DNA of 64,000 nt. Origin: Dipetalonema caudispina (taxonomy: Eukaryota > Nematoda > Chromadorea > Rhabditida > Onchocercidae). Location of the stretch: contig JABVXV010000317.1 of NCBI GenBank assembly GCA_013365325.1, positions 1-64,000 of the forward strand, read 5' to 3'. A model generated the notes under the pieces. It had not been told where the DNA came from. It saw only the letters and a list, made by a program, of their open reading frames with translations, and searched no databases. A program made the translations under genes and the position numbers. The number at the start of each line of letters is the position of its first letter. Positions within the stretch are counted from its first letter, which is position 1. Of the stretch, positions 30,145 through 44,800 are shown in pieces.

Positions 30145-31753
30145 ATAAATGATGTATTTTCTATTATGTTCAGAACATAAAATACCAAAAAGCTTGATAC
30201 AATGTACCTTTTGCTAATTGCATTACTTTGTATGAAGCCGTTCTTCGACTAACATTTTACTATCCAAGAAATACCATAGTATACGCATAAATCCGTTGAT
30301 AAAATATCTTTCAAATTGTTATCATCAGATCTACTGCTATTTATTGTTTTCGCAGGTTGAAGCAATATATTTCAGATGAATATTTAATGTTGTGACTACA
30401 TTAGAGATTCTAAAACTGATAAAAGTGAAATGTTAATGAATAAAAACGAAGTATTACAGTAATAAATGCATGGTATGAGTGGATATTTTCGGCCAATTTC
30501 GGTGAAAAAAAAAAAAAAAAAAATTCTTCTTGTCATTTGATGCTCTGAAAAATTTATAGAATTCCCTAAAAATTTCCATATCATCAAACATTACGAACAT
30601 AATATTTCAGCTCGATATCATTAAGAACATTTCAAGACGGTCCCGGGAAAGCAGATTATAAAGTGCTGATGAAAAACATACAATACTTTTCCTGATATGG
30701 CTTGACCCGCTGATTTATCTGATGTAATTTATTTTTAATTGAATAATTCATTTCTTCAAATTTAAAAAATCACTATTAGCCACTGCGTATTTTTTTTAGC
30801 TTGTTCAATACTTGTCTGTATGAAGCTTAGATAGAGTTTTCATCTAATCTTGTAAATTTAATTAATTGATTTAAAATTAATATGATTTTGCCAAAGACAT
30901 TGCAGCAATACCAATTTTCCATTTTTGCCATTCCGTCAATTGTCATCCATCAAAAGACCCAATTTCAAGAACAACAATACGCATATATAATATAATCAGA
31001 AAATTAGGTTCAATAAAGCAATACAACTTTACTCGGTTTGACAAAACGACGCGAAAGTACAAATGAAAGCGGGAAAATAATATGATTTTTCGGATATTTC
31101 ATAATCCAGAAAATAATTTGTTAATGTTAAAATATTGGTTTAATAAAGAAAGAAAAATAAAAACAGGAAAAACTAAATACATATTACTACACGGCTGATA
31201 AATCTGGATCTGAGCAATAATCTGTCGTTAATCTTTCACAGAAATTCCTGGAATTTTTAGTTTTTGTGAAATCTCGGGAAGGGGCAACGAATGACTTGCG
31301 AGCAGTTAAATTTTTGTTAATATTAACAGCATTGCAAAGATTACAAGAAAATATGGGAATGAAACGAGTAGAAGAGACAAAACGAAGTGTGATTTAAATA
31401 GCCTTTGAGTTGAGAACAATTAAATCTAAAACTTAAATTCAATTATCTCAAAAAAAAAAAAAAAAAAAAGTGTCCTAAGTATAAGTAGAATTATCTTGTT
31501 AAAAGAAACAATCGAAAATTATGACAAAAATTATAGAATATTTCCAAATAGTAACTCAATGAATAACTCAATCTCATATTTGATATTACTATCTGATTTC
31601 TTTCGTTCTTTTTTCATTGAAGATTTTTACAAAGTATGAAATAAATGCATTGTTAGGTTGTATAAAATATAATGAAATAAACTCTGTCCATATCATAGTT
31701 TAAAGAAAAAAAAATAAATAAATATGTTTGGAGTAAAAATGAAATTTCCTGAA
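30145..31753. other. Intergenic stretch between convergent genes
   Basis: 3' flanks of the astacin (+) and Tweety (-) genes. Poly-A runs sit at 30506-30523 and 31451-31469. No gene recognised. Confidence 0.6.
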
Positions 31754-34700
31754 CTAAACATCAAATTGTTCGTGATAGTTACGACGTTGGTATGTTGCTT
31801 CATCGGTGTTTGTTTGATATGCCGTATGCATCATACTGTAACAACCAAATTAATGTATGTCAGGTAACATCAATTAAATTATATCCAAAAATTGGATATA
31901 ATTTATTAAAAATATAATTGTGTGTAAATGAAAATTCTAATGAAATCATTTGAAAATAACGATCAATGATATCATTAATATCGCGAAAGTATCAAGAATG
32001 CTTATTATACAGAATCACTTTGAAGTGATAGTTACGCTATAAGAACCTGTTCGTTCCTACCGCAGGCGGAGCATTAGCGGCGGATGATGCTGTAGGTTGT
32101 GAAGTCAATCCACGATGCCACGGAGGTGTTGATGAATCAGCGTTCGAATTTAGTAATGCCGTCGAAGCAGATGCATGATTACTGATGGAACCATTTGCAA
32201 GACCGCATGTTGCACTTGTTGTTCCAGTAGATTGTTCCGTACGGTCTCTGGAAGAGTAAATTATCGTATTAAATATTTGAATAGCATAATATCTTTAGCT
32301 CATTCAGCATAAAAAATGAAGTAAATATTAACTTACAAAGAGTTAGCGAAACGGGTACGTGGATTTAAAACATGACTACCGTAAATATCTACTGGAATAG
32401 TGCTATCATTTCCTCGTGGAAAGAACGGATCTTCTTCGTCCACTTCTATGTAGTCTGATGGCCTGAAATTTAAATTTTCAAATATTTGAATTCAAACTTT
32501 ATTTTATTTACTCATCTAATAAAAAAAAAAAAAAATACAATTCAGTCTCAATTTATTACGTTTGGGATATGATCTCGGCTAGAGCATTCAGCTAATTTCA
32601 TTAAAAGCTTAGCTTATATGTAAATTGTATTCAAACCATAGAAATACATACAATCGAGCGAATAAATGCCAACTTTTGGACACGATGAGTAAAAGTGTGA
32701 ATAAGAATGCTTCAAGTAAAACCAAACAATACAACAAAATGGACGACCCAATGCTGCAAAAGAAAAGATACTTTTAGAATAAACTGGGAAAAGTTAATCT
32801 GTAACATTTCAGTGAATTGCTCGAAAATTTTTCAAATATTTCAACAATTTCTCAAACATCACTTACATTCCATCAACGCAAAAGCTACGCTCCATAATTA
32901 TCATATCATTGTGATAAGTATAACATGTAACAGTTGTTTCAAGAGCACCAATGCTTTTTAACGCAAGTGTCATGCCATCATTAATTATCTTAATCTGTTC
33001 GGAGAGCTGAAATTGATGTCTTTTCAGGCAAGCAAAATAAACAATCACATTTTTTCTTCCAGAATTTTGTACAGTAAATTGAATCAACCCTCATTTACAG
33101 CTTGTTCCTCTTCATCTTTTCTTCCTCTTTCCAATTTGATCGGATTACTTACTCGATCTTGAGAGATGCCAAACCAATACTAAAATAGCCAGAGATAAAG
33201 AAAAGTATGGATTAATTTGCTACCTTGATCGTTTCCCTGCTACTGTTGAATAAAGCATCAATTTTGGGATCAAATTTTTGGCTCATTTCTCGTATATCCG
33301 AGAGTTGCTTACTGATTTTGTCAATACGGATCACACTTGGCATATTATCATGATTGATTGCTGGATTACATTTCCGGTAAAATTCGAACAATGTCATAGT
33401 TTCATTCGACATATATTCTCGAATGAATTGAGTACCGTCTGTGCAAAAGTCTACGAATGCCTTAAAAAAAAAAAAAAAAGAAAAGTTGAAATTTCTACCT
33501 TTAAATATACACACATAAATAATCTTGGAATAAATTTTCGATAAAGAAAACCAAAAAAAGTGTAAATTATAAACCATAGAAGCTGGGAAAATAGCAGCTA
33601 ATAATAGCCATCCAACAATAAAAATCGCAAAGCCAAGACCAGAAAATACCACTGCGCCTTTTTTCGATTGACGGCAAAATGCAATGACACCGGCAAAAAG
33701 TACGATAAGCATAATCGAAAGTAAAGTTGCACACAGTACCCATCTATAAATGTATATATATTTTTTTTAGTACTTAAAAATGAAACAAAATAAAAAAAAA
33801 AAAAAACTAAAAAAGAAAATGTTGTAAAAAGTTTAGATATCTGAATTTATATCTGAAAAAAAATTTTTGATTAATCAATCTAACAATAATCTAATTTGAC
33901 AATTACTAAGATTTCCAATCATAAAATTGATTAATGTGACAGTTGTTATTCAATTTTTCAAACAATCTTTTACCTTTCCAGCTCAATTCGTTGCGTGTAG
34001 AGTGAACTACGCTCAAGATACAAATTTCCTGATAATACTTTCCTGAGAAATGCCAAATCTATGCCCAATAAATCGACTTTTTGTGACACAGAATCCAGTA
34101 CTGTTATGAATTCATGTAAAGCCTAAAAAATAAAAAGAAAAAAAAGAAGGATGAGAGGAAAAGGTTTGCAACATTTTTCAACTGTTGAAAAAATTTTAAC
34201 CTTTCCGAACATTAATTAGTGAAAAAATTCGCTAAGATTTATAAAATAACCGTTTTGTTTAAGTCAGTCGTTTTTTCTGCTACACTTTCCACAGCTGCTG
34301 ATAATGTATCGATTTGTTTAATGGTTTGCAAACAATAGTCGTTCAACAAAATCGACTAAAAATTAAGAAATCAAAAAGAACAAAAGACATGCAACTTTTC
34401 AAGAATACGACAGTAATTAATGATTTTTCTTCTCTCTCTCTCTCTCTCTCTCTCTGTGTTTCCCTCTCATTGAGCAGAGAAAATACTATCAAATAAATTG
34501 TCTGTACAAAGCTTAAGGAATTGTAAAAACTATACAGGAAGTACGAAAATAAGTAACTGAGAATGCTTCAATTAAATGATAAGTAATAGTCGTCTTTGTT
34601 AAGTAACTTTTGTAATAATTGTTGAAAATTATTAACTTAAAGGTCATTCCATTCTATGGTACGGAGATAATTCTGTGATTCAAATAAAGACCATTGAAAT

Positions 34701-34848
34701 GTTCAATGTCGAAAGGAAATGAAAGATGCCCAAAATGAATGGTAAGGTCATGGATTATGTAAAAAATAAAAAAAAAAAAAAAACAAAAAAAAAAAATACA
34801 AAAAAAAACAAAAATAAAAAAAAAAAAAAAGAGAAAGACATAAAAAAA

Positions 34849-34896
<48 letters not shown>

Positions 34897-37839
34897 AAAA
34901 AAAAAAGGAAAAATCGTAAATAAACAAACCTGTGAATCAGCAAATAATAAATTTCGTGAGATATCTTCAGCGCTAGTAATTGAATTCATTATACTGCGAT
35001 TCAAATGTTCATTTCCAAATAAGCATATTCCAAGGCAAAAGCTAAAATTTTGCATAATTATCGTCATATTTAATTCAATGAAAAATTATCATTTAATGAG
35101 GAAAAATTAATTATTTGATCACTACATTTATCTACGGAAAAATAAAAATACAACAATTTACATATAAATTGCAAAATTTTAATTTAATATAAAAATTACA
35201 ATAACTTACAAGCATATAACGCTAATAATGAATAAAATGAGTGAGAGTTGACGAACACGTTGTCTGGATTTCACATTTGTATCTTGCCTGGTACAACATT
35301 GACAAATCCATGTTATTGTAATTGTTACCAATAATGCTGCACCAATAAAAAGTATTACACCAACGAATACAAATAATGACTGAAATTTAATTAATATTTG
35401 AAAAAAAAAAAAAAAAAAAAACTTTTATTCATTTTGCTTTTTATTTTTATTTTTATTTTTTTTTTTTTTTTTGTTTTCAAAATATTTTCATAAAATAAAA
35501 TGTTAATTTCTTGGAAAGGAAAGAAAAGAAGAAAAAGCTATAAATATGATATAAAGGAATGGAATAATTTTGAATCAAATTGATATACATCATTGAAACT
35601 ATCATTTTTAAATTGTAACAATAAATAAAATATGCAATTATTGCTCTTTGAAATTTTGAAAAAAATTTTCAGTTTAGTCAACCAAGTGGAATAGAAATTG
35701 CTTTTTTTTTTTTCCTTTTTTTTTTTTTCTTTTTCAGAATAATCTTTAGTCTAGTTTAGTGCTTAGTAAAATGGCATAAAATCTTTTAACGATTAGATGC
35801 CTCTTTTTTCTCTCTCTCTCTCTCTCTCTCTCTCCTTTTTTTTCTTTTCTTCCCTTTTATATGTGGGAGCGAAAAAAAAAAAAAAAAAAAAAGCCGTTTA
35901 AATCACAAAATGGCTCCATTTGTATTGATGAATCGAAAGAGGAAGATAAAAACTATCGTAAAAACTAAGCTACTGGTCAAAAATAACATTTATAAATTGT
36001 TAAAATTTTTGAATTATTTGAAAAATTTGCTGCAAATGTTAAAATGCAATAAAATTATTTGTGCAATGCAAGTTTAAACAATGAATGAACAACAATTGTC
36101 AAACAATTATTAATTTATATAACATAAATTTATAAGAATAATTTCGTTGTTTACATACGAGATAACAATTGAATAAACTTTGAATTTGAGTACATTTTGA
36201 ATGCAAATTTGAGTAAACTAATCTTTGCTCTTCAAGTAACCAAAAAAAAAAAGAGAGAAAAAGGTATATGTTTATTTCCAGCTTAATTTAATCCAATAAC
36301 TATGTTAATTTCAATATGATTTTTGAGTTTTCAATTTATTCATAATATTTGAAAACTATTCATCTCATTTATTATATGAAAACGATTGTGTGTTACTGAA
36401 GAGATAGATAGATGTTCAGGAAAAACATGTTCTTCTAGAGATTTAACGGAAAAAAAAAAAAGAAAAGAAAAAAACGACGAATTTTGAATACATCAAAAAT
36501 ATTTGCTTAGTCGCAAAAAAAAAAGGAGAAATTTGCATTAGAATTTATTTTAGATTTAAAATTTTTTTAAAACAATATTACTGTCTAGTTGTCTCATTTT
36601 TTCCTTTTTTTTTTTTTTTTTTAATGAGTGTGAGACAATTAACCATTTCATATGATTCAATGTAATTGTTTTTTGAAAGAATTAATAAGAGACATTAATG
36701 ATAATTGATTTGCATAATCAGGTTAGAAAAGCAAAAGCAAAATTTCACATTCCCCATAAATTTTAACAAATTTGGACTAAAATATTATACATATCAGTAT
36801 TTCCATTTTCTTTCTTGAAATTGTCAATATCCGAGATGATTCTTCGGTTGTTGTGTACCATTCCGTGTAACGTTTTCAATCATCAAAAATAAATTTTGAG
36901 CGCGAATGAAATGAATGAGAGAAAATATTTTGATGAATCAAGCGGATAGATCATCACAATGAAATTTACTCATCAATTCCGACAACAATACACATCAATC
37001 CTAGTCTCATTTCCCAATTCCAGAAAATCATACCACATATTCCAAAAATATAATCAATTAAAATTTAGATCAATTTCATTCTTTTAAATCCTTTTTTTTT
37101 CCCATCGATTAGTATAAACAACAAGCAAAAAGAAACAAGAAATCTCAAAGATCACAAAGAATGTTGTTACTGATAAAATAAATTGTTTAAACACTTTTCA
37201 GTGAGCTATTTTTGGGGAACTTCCAAATTTCATTGGGAAAATAGAAATTATTTAAAAAGTATGAAATAATATGAAAGTATAAAAGTGATCTAAAGTTGGA
37301 CAACGATAAGAAGTTCAAAAGATTTGCACGGTATAAGTACAAAAATGACATACTTCAGGTGAAATTTCAAAAGAAAGCTACGGATGGTAATACCAGAAGC
37401 ATCCAGAAAAGTGTAAATTTAAGGTTATTTCGCCTTTTGAGATTTTACGATTTGATTCAAATCAAATATAAATGAAATGACAGTATTTATCAATGATTGA
37501 ACGGAAACATTTCATCCAAATGTCATTTAGAGAGACAGAAATGAATGAAAAAACTCATTGATTCAATCAAAATAAGAATTGACGTAATTATGTTGATTCT
37601 TAACTTTAAACAAATATGAAATGTATATTTCGAACATCTAAAATACTACACATATAAATGAATTATTACCGATTGTTGTACATGTGGAAAAGTCCATTTC
37701 ATGATATATGAAAAGATGAATAAATTACCTGCACATAATAGCTGTCAAATTGTAGCGTAAATACTTTTGGTGCGGGTTGAAAATCGAACGTAAAACGTGG
37801 AATGGTACGAAGTATTTTGATTAGAACTTCCGAAGCCAT
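31754..37839 (-). CDS. ttyh-1: Tweety-family membrane protein (TTYH)
   Basis: Twelve exons fit in phase: 37839-37729, 35379-35210, 35041-34930, 34355-34251, 34122-33974, 33743-33575, 33460-33224, 33006-32867, 32753-32652, 32462-32337, 32247-32047 and 31835-31754, giving 567 residues. The N-terminus (LRTIPRFTFDFQPAPKVF) matches the conserved Tweety start. Five hydrophobic segments follow: about residues 38-60, 84-106, 217-238, 249-270 and 399-424. After the fourth come DFCTDGTQFI and a Cys (YRKCNP), as in the family's extracellular domain. Glycosylation sites include LNKT, SNET and FNSS. After the last segment comes SDYIEVDEEDPFFPRG, which matches the acidic DDDDPFNP motif of TTYH tails. Tweety proteins sit in the plasma membrane; they were described as anion channels, and later structures suggest lipid binding. 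Exon 11 read through its donor would end two codons later, giving an alternative tail. The symbol follows C. elegans and is inferred. Confidence 0.93.
34433..34455. repeat. (CT)n microsatellite in ttyh intron
   Basis: About ten TC units in the intron between Tweety exons 3 and 4. A poly-A-rich block follows at about 34760-34910. Confidence 0.85.
35807..35834. repeat. (TC)n microsatellite in ttyh intron 1
   Basis: About thirteen TC units in the 2.3-kb first intron of the Tweety gene. Confidence 0.85.
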
Positions 37840-38008
37840 AATTAGTGTAATATCAAAGATCAGGTATTATGCAAATATATCAATTGTTCAATACCAAACA
37901 TTGTGTTAAGATAAAAAGTATGGATGACGACGATATTGTTGATTGCTACACCTGTAAAAGAGAATCATCAAATAGTGCAATGATCCAAATAATCGATATG
38001 TCCTTTTT

Positions 38009-38041
<33 letters not shown>

Positions 38042-38907
38042 ATATGATCATTTCAATCATTGATACAAGAAAGGGTAGAGGAAGAACTAGGAAATGTCGA
38101 TGTTCAAAGCAACGAAGCAGTCCAAATGCAAAATAAAAAAAAAAAAAGTGGAACAAAAAGATGAAAAGCAAACATTTGTTTTCCATGAGTATACCATAAA
38201 ATATACAAGAAAAAAAAAAAAGAATTTCCAGAATTTGAAAAGAACAATAAAACAATGAAGAGATATTATAACAATAATTGGAAAAAATTCCAAACAATAG
38301 TGCTGTAATTGAAATTTGGAAAAGCATAAATTTTTTCACAAATTTTAAATAAATTTCATGAAGTGATTCAAGTAATTTGTTTACTTTGAAAAGATTATGT
38401 ATAATTTGGAAATTATATAGAAAAATTATTTTGGAATTAATAAGAATGAAAATATAGTGAATAACTCATTAAAAGATCTGCAGATAGTGGAAAATTCACA
38501 AATTAACTACTAGCTGAAAATAGAAAAACACTGCACTTTTTCTAATTTCAAATATCAACTAATGACAGTATACATATCAAATTGGAATAATTCATGTATG
38601 ACAGTATTGATTTCAACAGAATATGCTATTGAAAGCTATGTAACCAAATGTGAATATATTAAACTATCATTACTGGTTTAAACATGTATTTTAATAAAGT
38701 TTTTAAAATTTAAAAACTATTAAAATTTATTCCCATCTATTCCTAGAAAATACTGCTGGGTAATAATGATATTTTACGAAGCTATAAATTGAGACTGATA
38801 CAGCTATTAGCTAATAATGGTTTTGATGATAGTATATTGGTTGGTGGTATTACGGATGATAATGTTGGAAGAATAAAGTGAGGAGAGGTTATGGGAGGTT
38901 GAGAAAG

Positions 38908-38926
38908 AGAGAGAGAGAGAGAGAGG
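38908..38926. repeat. (GA)n microsatellite
   Basis: About nine GA units. Confidence 0.85.
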
Positions 38927-40308
38927 TTATTTAAGTTGAAATTCAATAGGGAAGAGAACAATGGAGGTGAGTTGTGATTGATGGCTATTCAATTATATGC
39001 TTTTATAAGGGAAAAATGAGGGACAATTGGTTGTATGTGACAGGAAAAAGGTTGTGAGAAAGAGGATAGAAATGAATGGATAAAAGAGATATCATTTAAA
39101 GATAAAATAAAATAAGAACGAAACTAATGACCAAATGGCTCCCTCTCATCATATAATTAATGCATAAAGCTGGAAGATAAAATAATTCAGCTTACTTAGA
39201 AAGGGAGCGCAAATAATCTCTTGTATGAAAGCTTAAGAGTATTACTTAAATGAAAATTTGATGAAATTTCAATTTATTCCCGCTCATTTGCTCTAGTTTT
39301 ACATATTCTTTTATTCCAAACCTTATCATCCAAATAATTTCATTTCTTATTGTGTTGTGTTAATCGTACCATTCTTTGTTTGAAAAAACTTAGAGAGCTT
39401 AAATTTTTGACACAAAAGTTCTTTTTTTTTTCTTTTTCCTCTTTTTGTTATCCTTTTTGCTGTACAAAGAGAAATAACTCATCCCACGATTTGACAATTA
39501 TCTCGTTTAGCATATATCGGTTATTGAAAGGTGCCAAAAGATAATTTTGTCAGTGCTGCCATATGTGCTTATCTATTATTAAATTACCACTACCATCTAC
39601 CAGTTATATTTCACTACAACGATTTAGTCATATAGCAACAGACTATACCAAACTAACAATTGAATAATGTTTTAAATTATGGTTTATCGATTTTGAAAAA
39701 AAAAAAAAAAAATTGTAAATATCAGAAAAAAGTGGTAAGTTTTGAAGAGATAAATTAAAAATTAGATCGATATGTAGATGAAAAAAATAAACTTAAAAGT
39801 TGGACAAACGAAATGGGAAAAAAATTAACAATTTGAAGGAAATCCAATAATCAATGATATTTATAAAAAATAAATTGTATGATAGGGAAATAAATGGAAT
39901 TTCAAATTATTCGACATGTACTTATGCATAAGTATCTTATTCTAAAAGACGAACAAAATTATCATTATTCATATTTTCCTTTCATAATATGTGGACATAA
40001 ATTAAGCTTAGCAATATACAACTGAATTACGAAATTAATAAATATATCTCTAATTCTTATATCAAATATTAGCATAAAATAATGAGCAAATTATATTTTG
40101 GAATGAAATTTTACGGCAGAAAATAATATTTTAAATAATCAGGTGAAAAAAAAAAAAAAAAAAGAAACTTTTTATTGTATGAAAATTTAGCGCCACTATC
40201 GCTTTCTCTCATTTGTAATCTTCCAATTATTTGTTTTATTAACAGAATATATTTGAACAATAACAAAAAGAAAAGGAAGAAAAAAAAAAAAAAAGTGAAA
40301 CAATTATA

Positions 40309-40354
40309 CTTATCATTAATGCATTGCTATTTTTAGCAATGCATTAATGATAAG
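40309..40354. repeat. Perfect 21-bp inverted repeat, 4-base loop
   Basis: The left arm 40309-40329 (CTTATCATTAATGCATTGCTA) and right arm 40334-40354 are exact reverse complements separated by TTTT. Pairing stops immediately outside the arms. A stem this long with no mismatch can form a cruciform or an RNA hairpin. The very short loop argues against an ordinary microRNA precursor. Confidence 0.95.
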
Positions 40355-41774
40355 ATGATTAATAGTAGTAATTATAACCAATAAAATAAACAAAGATTTA
40401 ATTCAAAGATAAGCTTCATTTCAAAGATATAACCGAATATGGATATGCTCTGATAATGTTCTAAGACAATTGGTCAGATTATTATACTATCTATCATTTT
40501 GAGGAAGAATGCATATACATATATATCTTTTCTCATCTCTATTCATATTTAAGTGTTACAATTTATGTAATATATTGCAACTGTAATGTTGTAAAATTAA
40601 ATTAAATTTGCGAAAGCTGTGAATTGTCAAGATAATGTTGTCAGCATTGTTAGCAACTGTTCAATTTTGCTTCATATTTTACAATGATTATCTTTTAATT
40701 TGAAAATTCTGATAATTTCCGCTTATTTTAAATGAAATAATTTTCAAGTAAATGTGAGCAAAACGTATATGCTTCAGTCCAATTAAAAATGCAACAAAAT
40801 TTTGCAAAGCAGAATTTTCGAGCCATTTCTTTTATTGTCTATTGAAGAACGAAGAAATAAAAAATTTATTCATAAATTCATCTTTTGCTAGATTAAGAAA
40901 AAGATTAATTAAGAAAAAAGAAAAAAAAAAAAGACGATGTTATCCAAACAATTGAATATTTGAAATAAAGAGAAGCAACTACTATAATAAACAAGTTTGA
41001 CAAAAGAAGTATGAATACATTGAGTTTTCTTAGGATTATTGGCCACTGACTTATTTATTCATTGTCTAAAATTTTCTTAAAAACCTCAAAACCAAAGATT
41101 TTTGCGAGGAGAAATAAAAAATGAAAAATTAAGAAATTTCAAAATTCGCATTAGTATACCAAGAAAAAATTATATTAATTTTCAAAATTATTTACTTATA
41201 TCATTATTTGATAATGGAAAATTTTTAATTATTTCAAATTTGAACAGTTTCGACGTTGTTGTTAATTCAGTATCCAAAATCAAAAGTGATCAAAATGTTA
41301 GCATAGATCTTAAAAATAGTATACAAAGAAACAGCAATACTGAAATTTAAAATTTATGGCAACTACGGAAATAAACTGGTAGTCATGGATACCGCTAAGG
41401 ATGGACATCCCGCTGATTGCGATGACCTTGGAATATTTCGTACTTTTCAATTCAGTTGTATGCAATCCCGTTCATTTAGTACATTTAATTCATATTCCGG
41501 AATCAATACAAAATCATTCTCATACAAAAATAACATTTTCACTCATTTCATTATTTAAAACATAATTGATAAGCTGATGAGAAATTGGAATCAATGATGG
41601 ATTTTTGTTACTAAAATGATAAAGAGAGGGAATAAGGAAGAGAGGGTGTGAAGAGAGCAAAATAAGAGACGGAAAATGGTGACGGATTTATGTGCGCAAA
41701 GCGTAACGACTAGCGGAGAGCTTTGACGGAGACATACAAATTCATTAGTTATTGAATGTGTTCCTTTGGCAAAA

Positions 41775-41807
<33 letters not shown>

Positions 41808-44800
41808 CAGCAATGTTTCCTCTCCCCAGAAGTAACACAAATTGATTGCAAAGGGAAAAAGAGAATTGAAGGATGCCAAGGAAATTCCTTCCGCTGATAA
41901 ATGAACAGCATCGGCACCATAATCGCCTTTTGAATCCTCATTTTACGAGACAGAGGGAGAAGATGGAGGAAAAGGGATCGAAAAGAGTAATGATTGTAGG
42001 AAATTTGAAAATATTTTCGAAACAATTTAATCCATAAAAAAAAAAGAGAGGAATGGGATGATTTTGAAGATAAAAAACAAGAAAAAAAAAACAGATTTAC
42101 TACGTTAAGTTATTTGATTACCTCTTAACCGATAAATGGATCAAATATTAGAGATTGGCTTGAAATGCTATGATAAATGAAAACGAATGCTGCGTTAAAA
42201 AAAATAAAATTTTCATTTCATTTCTGCAAATCTAAAATGAAAAAAATAGCAAAAGAAACTTATTTATGGAATATTTTCAATTAGAAAAAAGAAAAAAAAA
42301 TATATTAATATGTGCTGATTTATTCAAACTTTCACCTGTAATATCTAAATATTTGAATTACAGGTAGAATTAAAATCCACTTCTCAGAAAAAGAAACTGA
42401 TATTATAGATTGTTTCAAGTTATACGACATTTCCTTCATTACTTTTCATCCGAGTTTTCGGTATGATTTGATATGTCGTATCTGTTGAAGAGCAGTTGTA
42501 CGTTAGTTATCGAACTATATGGTCTGATATCTGATGATTCCACTTAACTTGCTTGAACGTCATCGATCAACTGGTAGCAATATCCTTATCGATTGATTAA
42601 ATTTTTAAGAAACTCTTTACATTGTGTATTAACTTTGCCTATTCCATATCATCCTCGTATATGTATAATAATGAGATTTTTAGAATAAATGTTTTGGAAA
42701 ATTGCTAGTTTACACAGCTTAAAAACAGGAAATTCCGGATAACTATTTTGCTGCAGGAAAATCTAGAATTTGACCGTAGTGATTCCTTTTTGTTATTAAA
42801 AATTCTCTAATTCCACCATATTATCATTGTCACTGAAGCTATAATTAAGCATTCAGGAAATGCATAAAAAAATTGATTAAAACTCCATTTTAAGCTTACG
42901 GCCCTTTTCCTCGAAAATTTATCGATTCCTTATCATTTTTTTCCCCCATTTCGAATAATTCCTAAAAATGCTAACCCTAAAATATTTGAAATTTAGAAGC
43001 AAACAACAGTAGTGAATAAAAAAAAATTTTAGGATAATTTAAAATCCACAAATTTTCAAAAAAGAAAAGCGAAAATTTTACAAGATGCTTGAAGTGAGAT
43101 GCTTGTAAAAAGTTATCCAAAGAGTGCGTCATTATTCATTAAACAAAACCATAGGCCCTACAAATGAATATCATTTGAGCGGGAGATTTGTTATTCAATT
43201 GTTGTTTATTTTTTACTCGGGTTACGTGAAAGTCTAAATAAACAAATGAGAGAGTAGCAGTAGTTAGCGCTAAAAGCATTAAAGTCGTTTAAAATTCATA
43301 TGTTCAATGATCTAAATGGTTGGAAATTTAAAACTAAAAAAAAATTTCAAATCAAAATTTTATGATGTTTTTCACAAATAATACAGCAACTTTATGCAAT
43401 CTCTCTCAAATTACTGAGTGAAAAATGAAAGAGAAAAAGCTATGAGAAATATCAACTTTACATTACTTAAAGATATTTTTACCTATAAGAAGAAGAAGTA
43501 AATCATCAAAGATTCTTACATTTAACAAATTAGAAAGTGCAGAAAAAAAAAAACTGACAGAGGATTGCACAAATATTGAAGAAAATGAGGTATGTTTGTG
43601 TGTTAAAGGAGGGAGGTTGAATATGATAGGATGGATATATGTTCGCCCATCATTTGGACCGCAACGCTGAACTGACCATCTGTCACCCTTCATATACCAA
43701 ATGTCCACCGATCGATAGGCTACAAGCCATTGCATCTTCAGAAGACCGTCAAGTGAAACCTCAAGTGGATATGAGCAACTTATTTTGCTGTAGTCAACTA
43801 TAGAAGTTATTGGTTGAAGAATTGCTGACCTGTTTCTCTCATTTTGTTTGCTTATCAAGTTATCATCAATCTGTTTGTTCACCTTCTCGACCTATTTATC
43901 TGCATGCACTTCCATTAATGAATGAAAAACGATTTAGTTGTATTAGTTGAAATAAAATTTTGGAAAACTTTTAACAGATTTAAATTTCAAATTTAAATAA
44001 GTTTTTTCCTCAAGAGACATTTGGCAGAAGTATAATTTGCAACTACCGAATACAATCACTAAATAAACAATGAACTTCCTATGATGTATTGGAAGCTTTA
44101 TCAATGCGAAAGATTGTTGATAGTTGACTCATTTAAGAAAAAATTGAAATGATATAATTTACAATAAAATTGATTCCTAGTAAAGTATATAAGGTACCGT
44201 TTTATGAAAAAATATTTTCGGAAAAAGTGAAAATTCGAATGTTAATTCAATTTCATTACAGAATGAAAATGTTTCTCTGTAAAGATATCGGAAGACCAAT
44301 TATTATATGAAAAAGTAAAAGATCGGATCCAAGCCGAAATTTCCTATCACAAATTAAATCAAATTGATGCCATTTCCATCTGCTGGCTCTTTTTCCTGCT
44401 TTCTGTTCATTGACCTAATTCTTCTCATCATTTTCATTCATGCTATTTAATTAAATATAGCTTATATGGAGTGTTATCTTAGATGTGGATTAATTGCTCA
44501 TATCAACCTATTAACGTAAGCTTGATTATTCGAAAATTCAAATTATAATTAACTTTCCAAATTTGGAACTTAGATAGTTAATCAAAATGTAAGTCAGAAG
44601 TAAAACATAAAAAAGTAATCGAAATTTAACAAGTATGATAATTGAAGCTTAAAAGAAAGGAATAATCCTGTAGTTTTCATTTAAAAAAAAAAAAAAGGCA
44701 AAAAACAGAAAAATAAGAAAACAACTAATCTGTGTTAGGAAATACAATTAGTGATTGTTTATTGTTCATAGCGATAATTTTGAGGCAAGAATCATAGCTT

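Noticed and set aside
34654..35067. 137-codon minus-strand frame with long poly-Phe
   Set aside because: Only 35041-34930 is a real Tweety exon; the rest is intron poly-A read as Phe/Leu.
41311..41560. 83-codon frame without ATG, including KLVVMDTAKDGHPADCDDLG
   Set aside because: No clear acceptor or donor and no family match; length is within chance expectation.
43463..43882. 139-codon minus-strand open frame
   Set aside because: It starts at GTG rather than ATG, has no motif and no splice partners; frames of this size are expected by chance in such AT-rich DNA.
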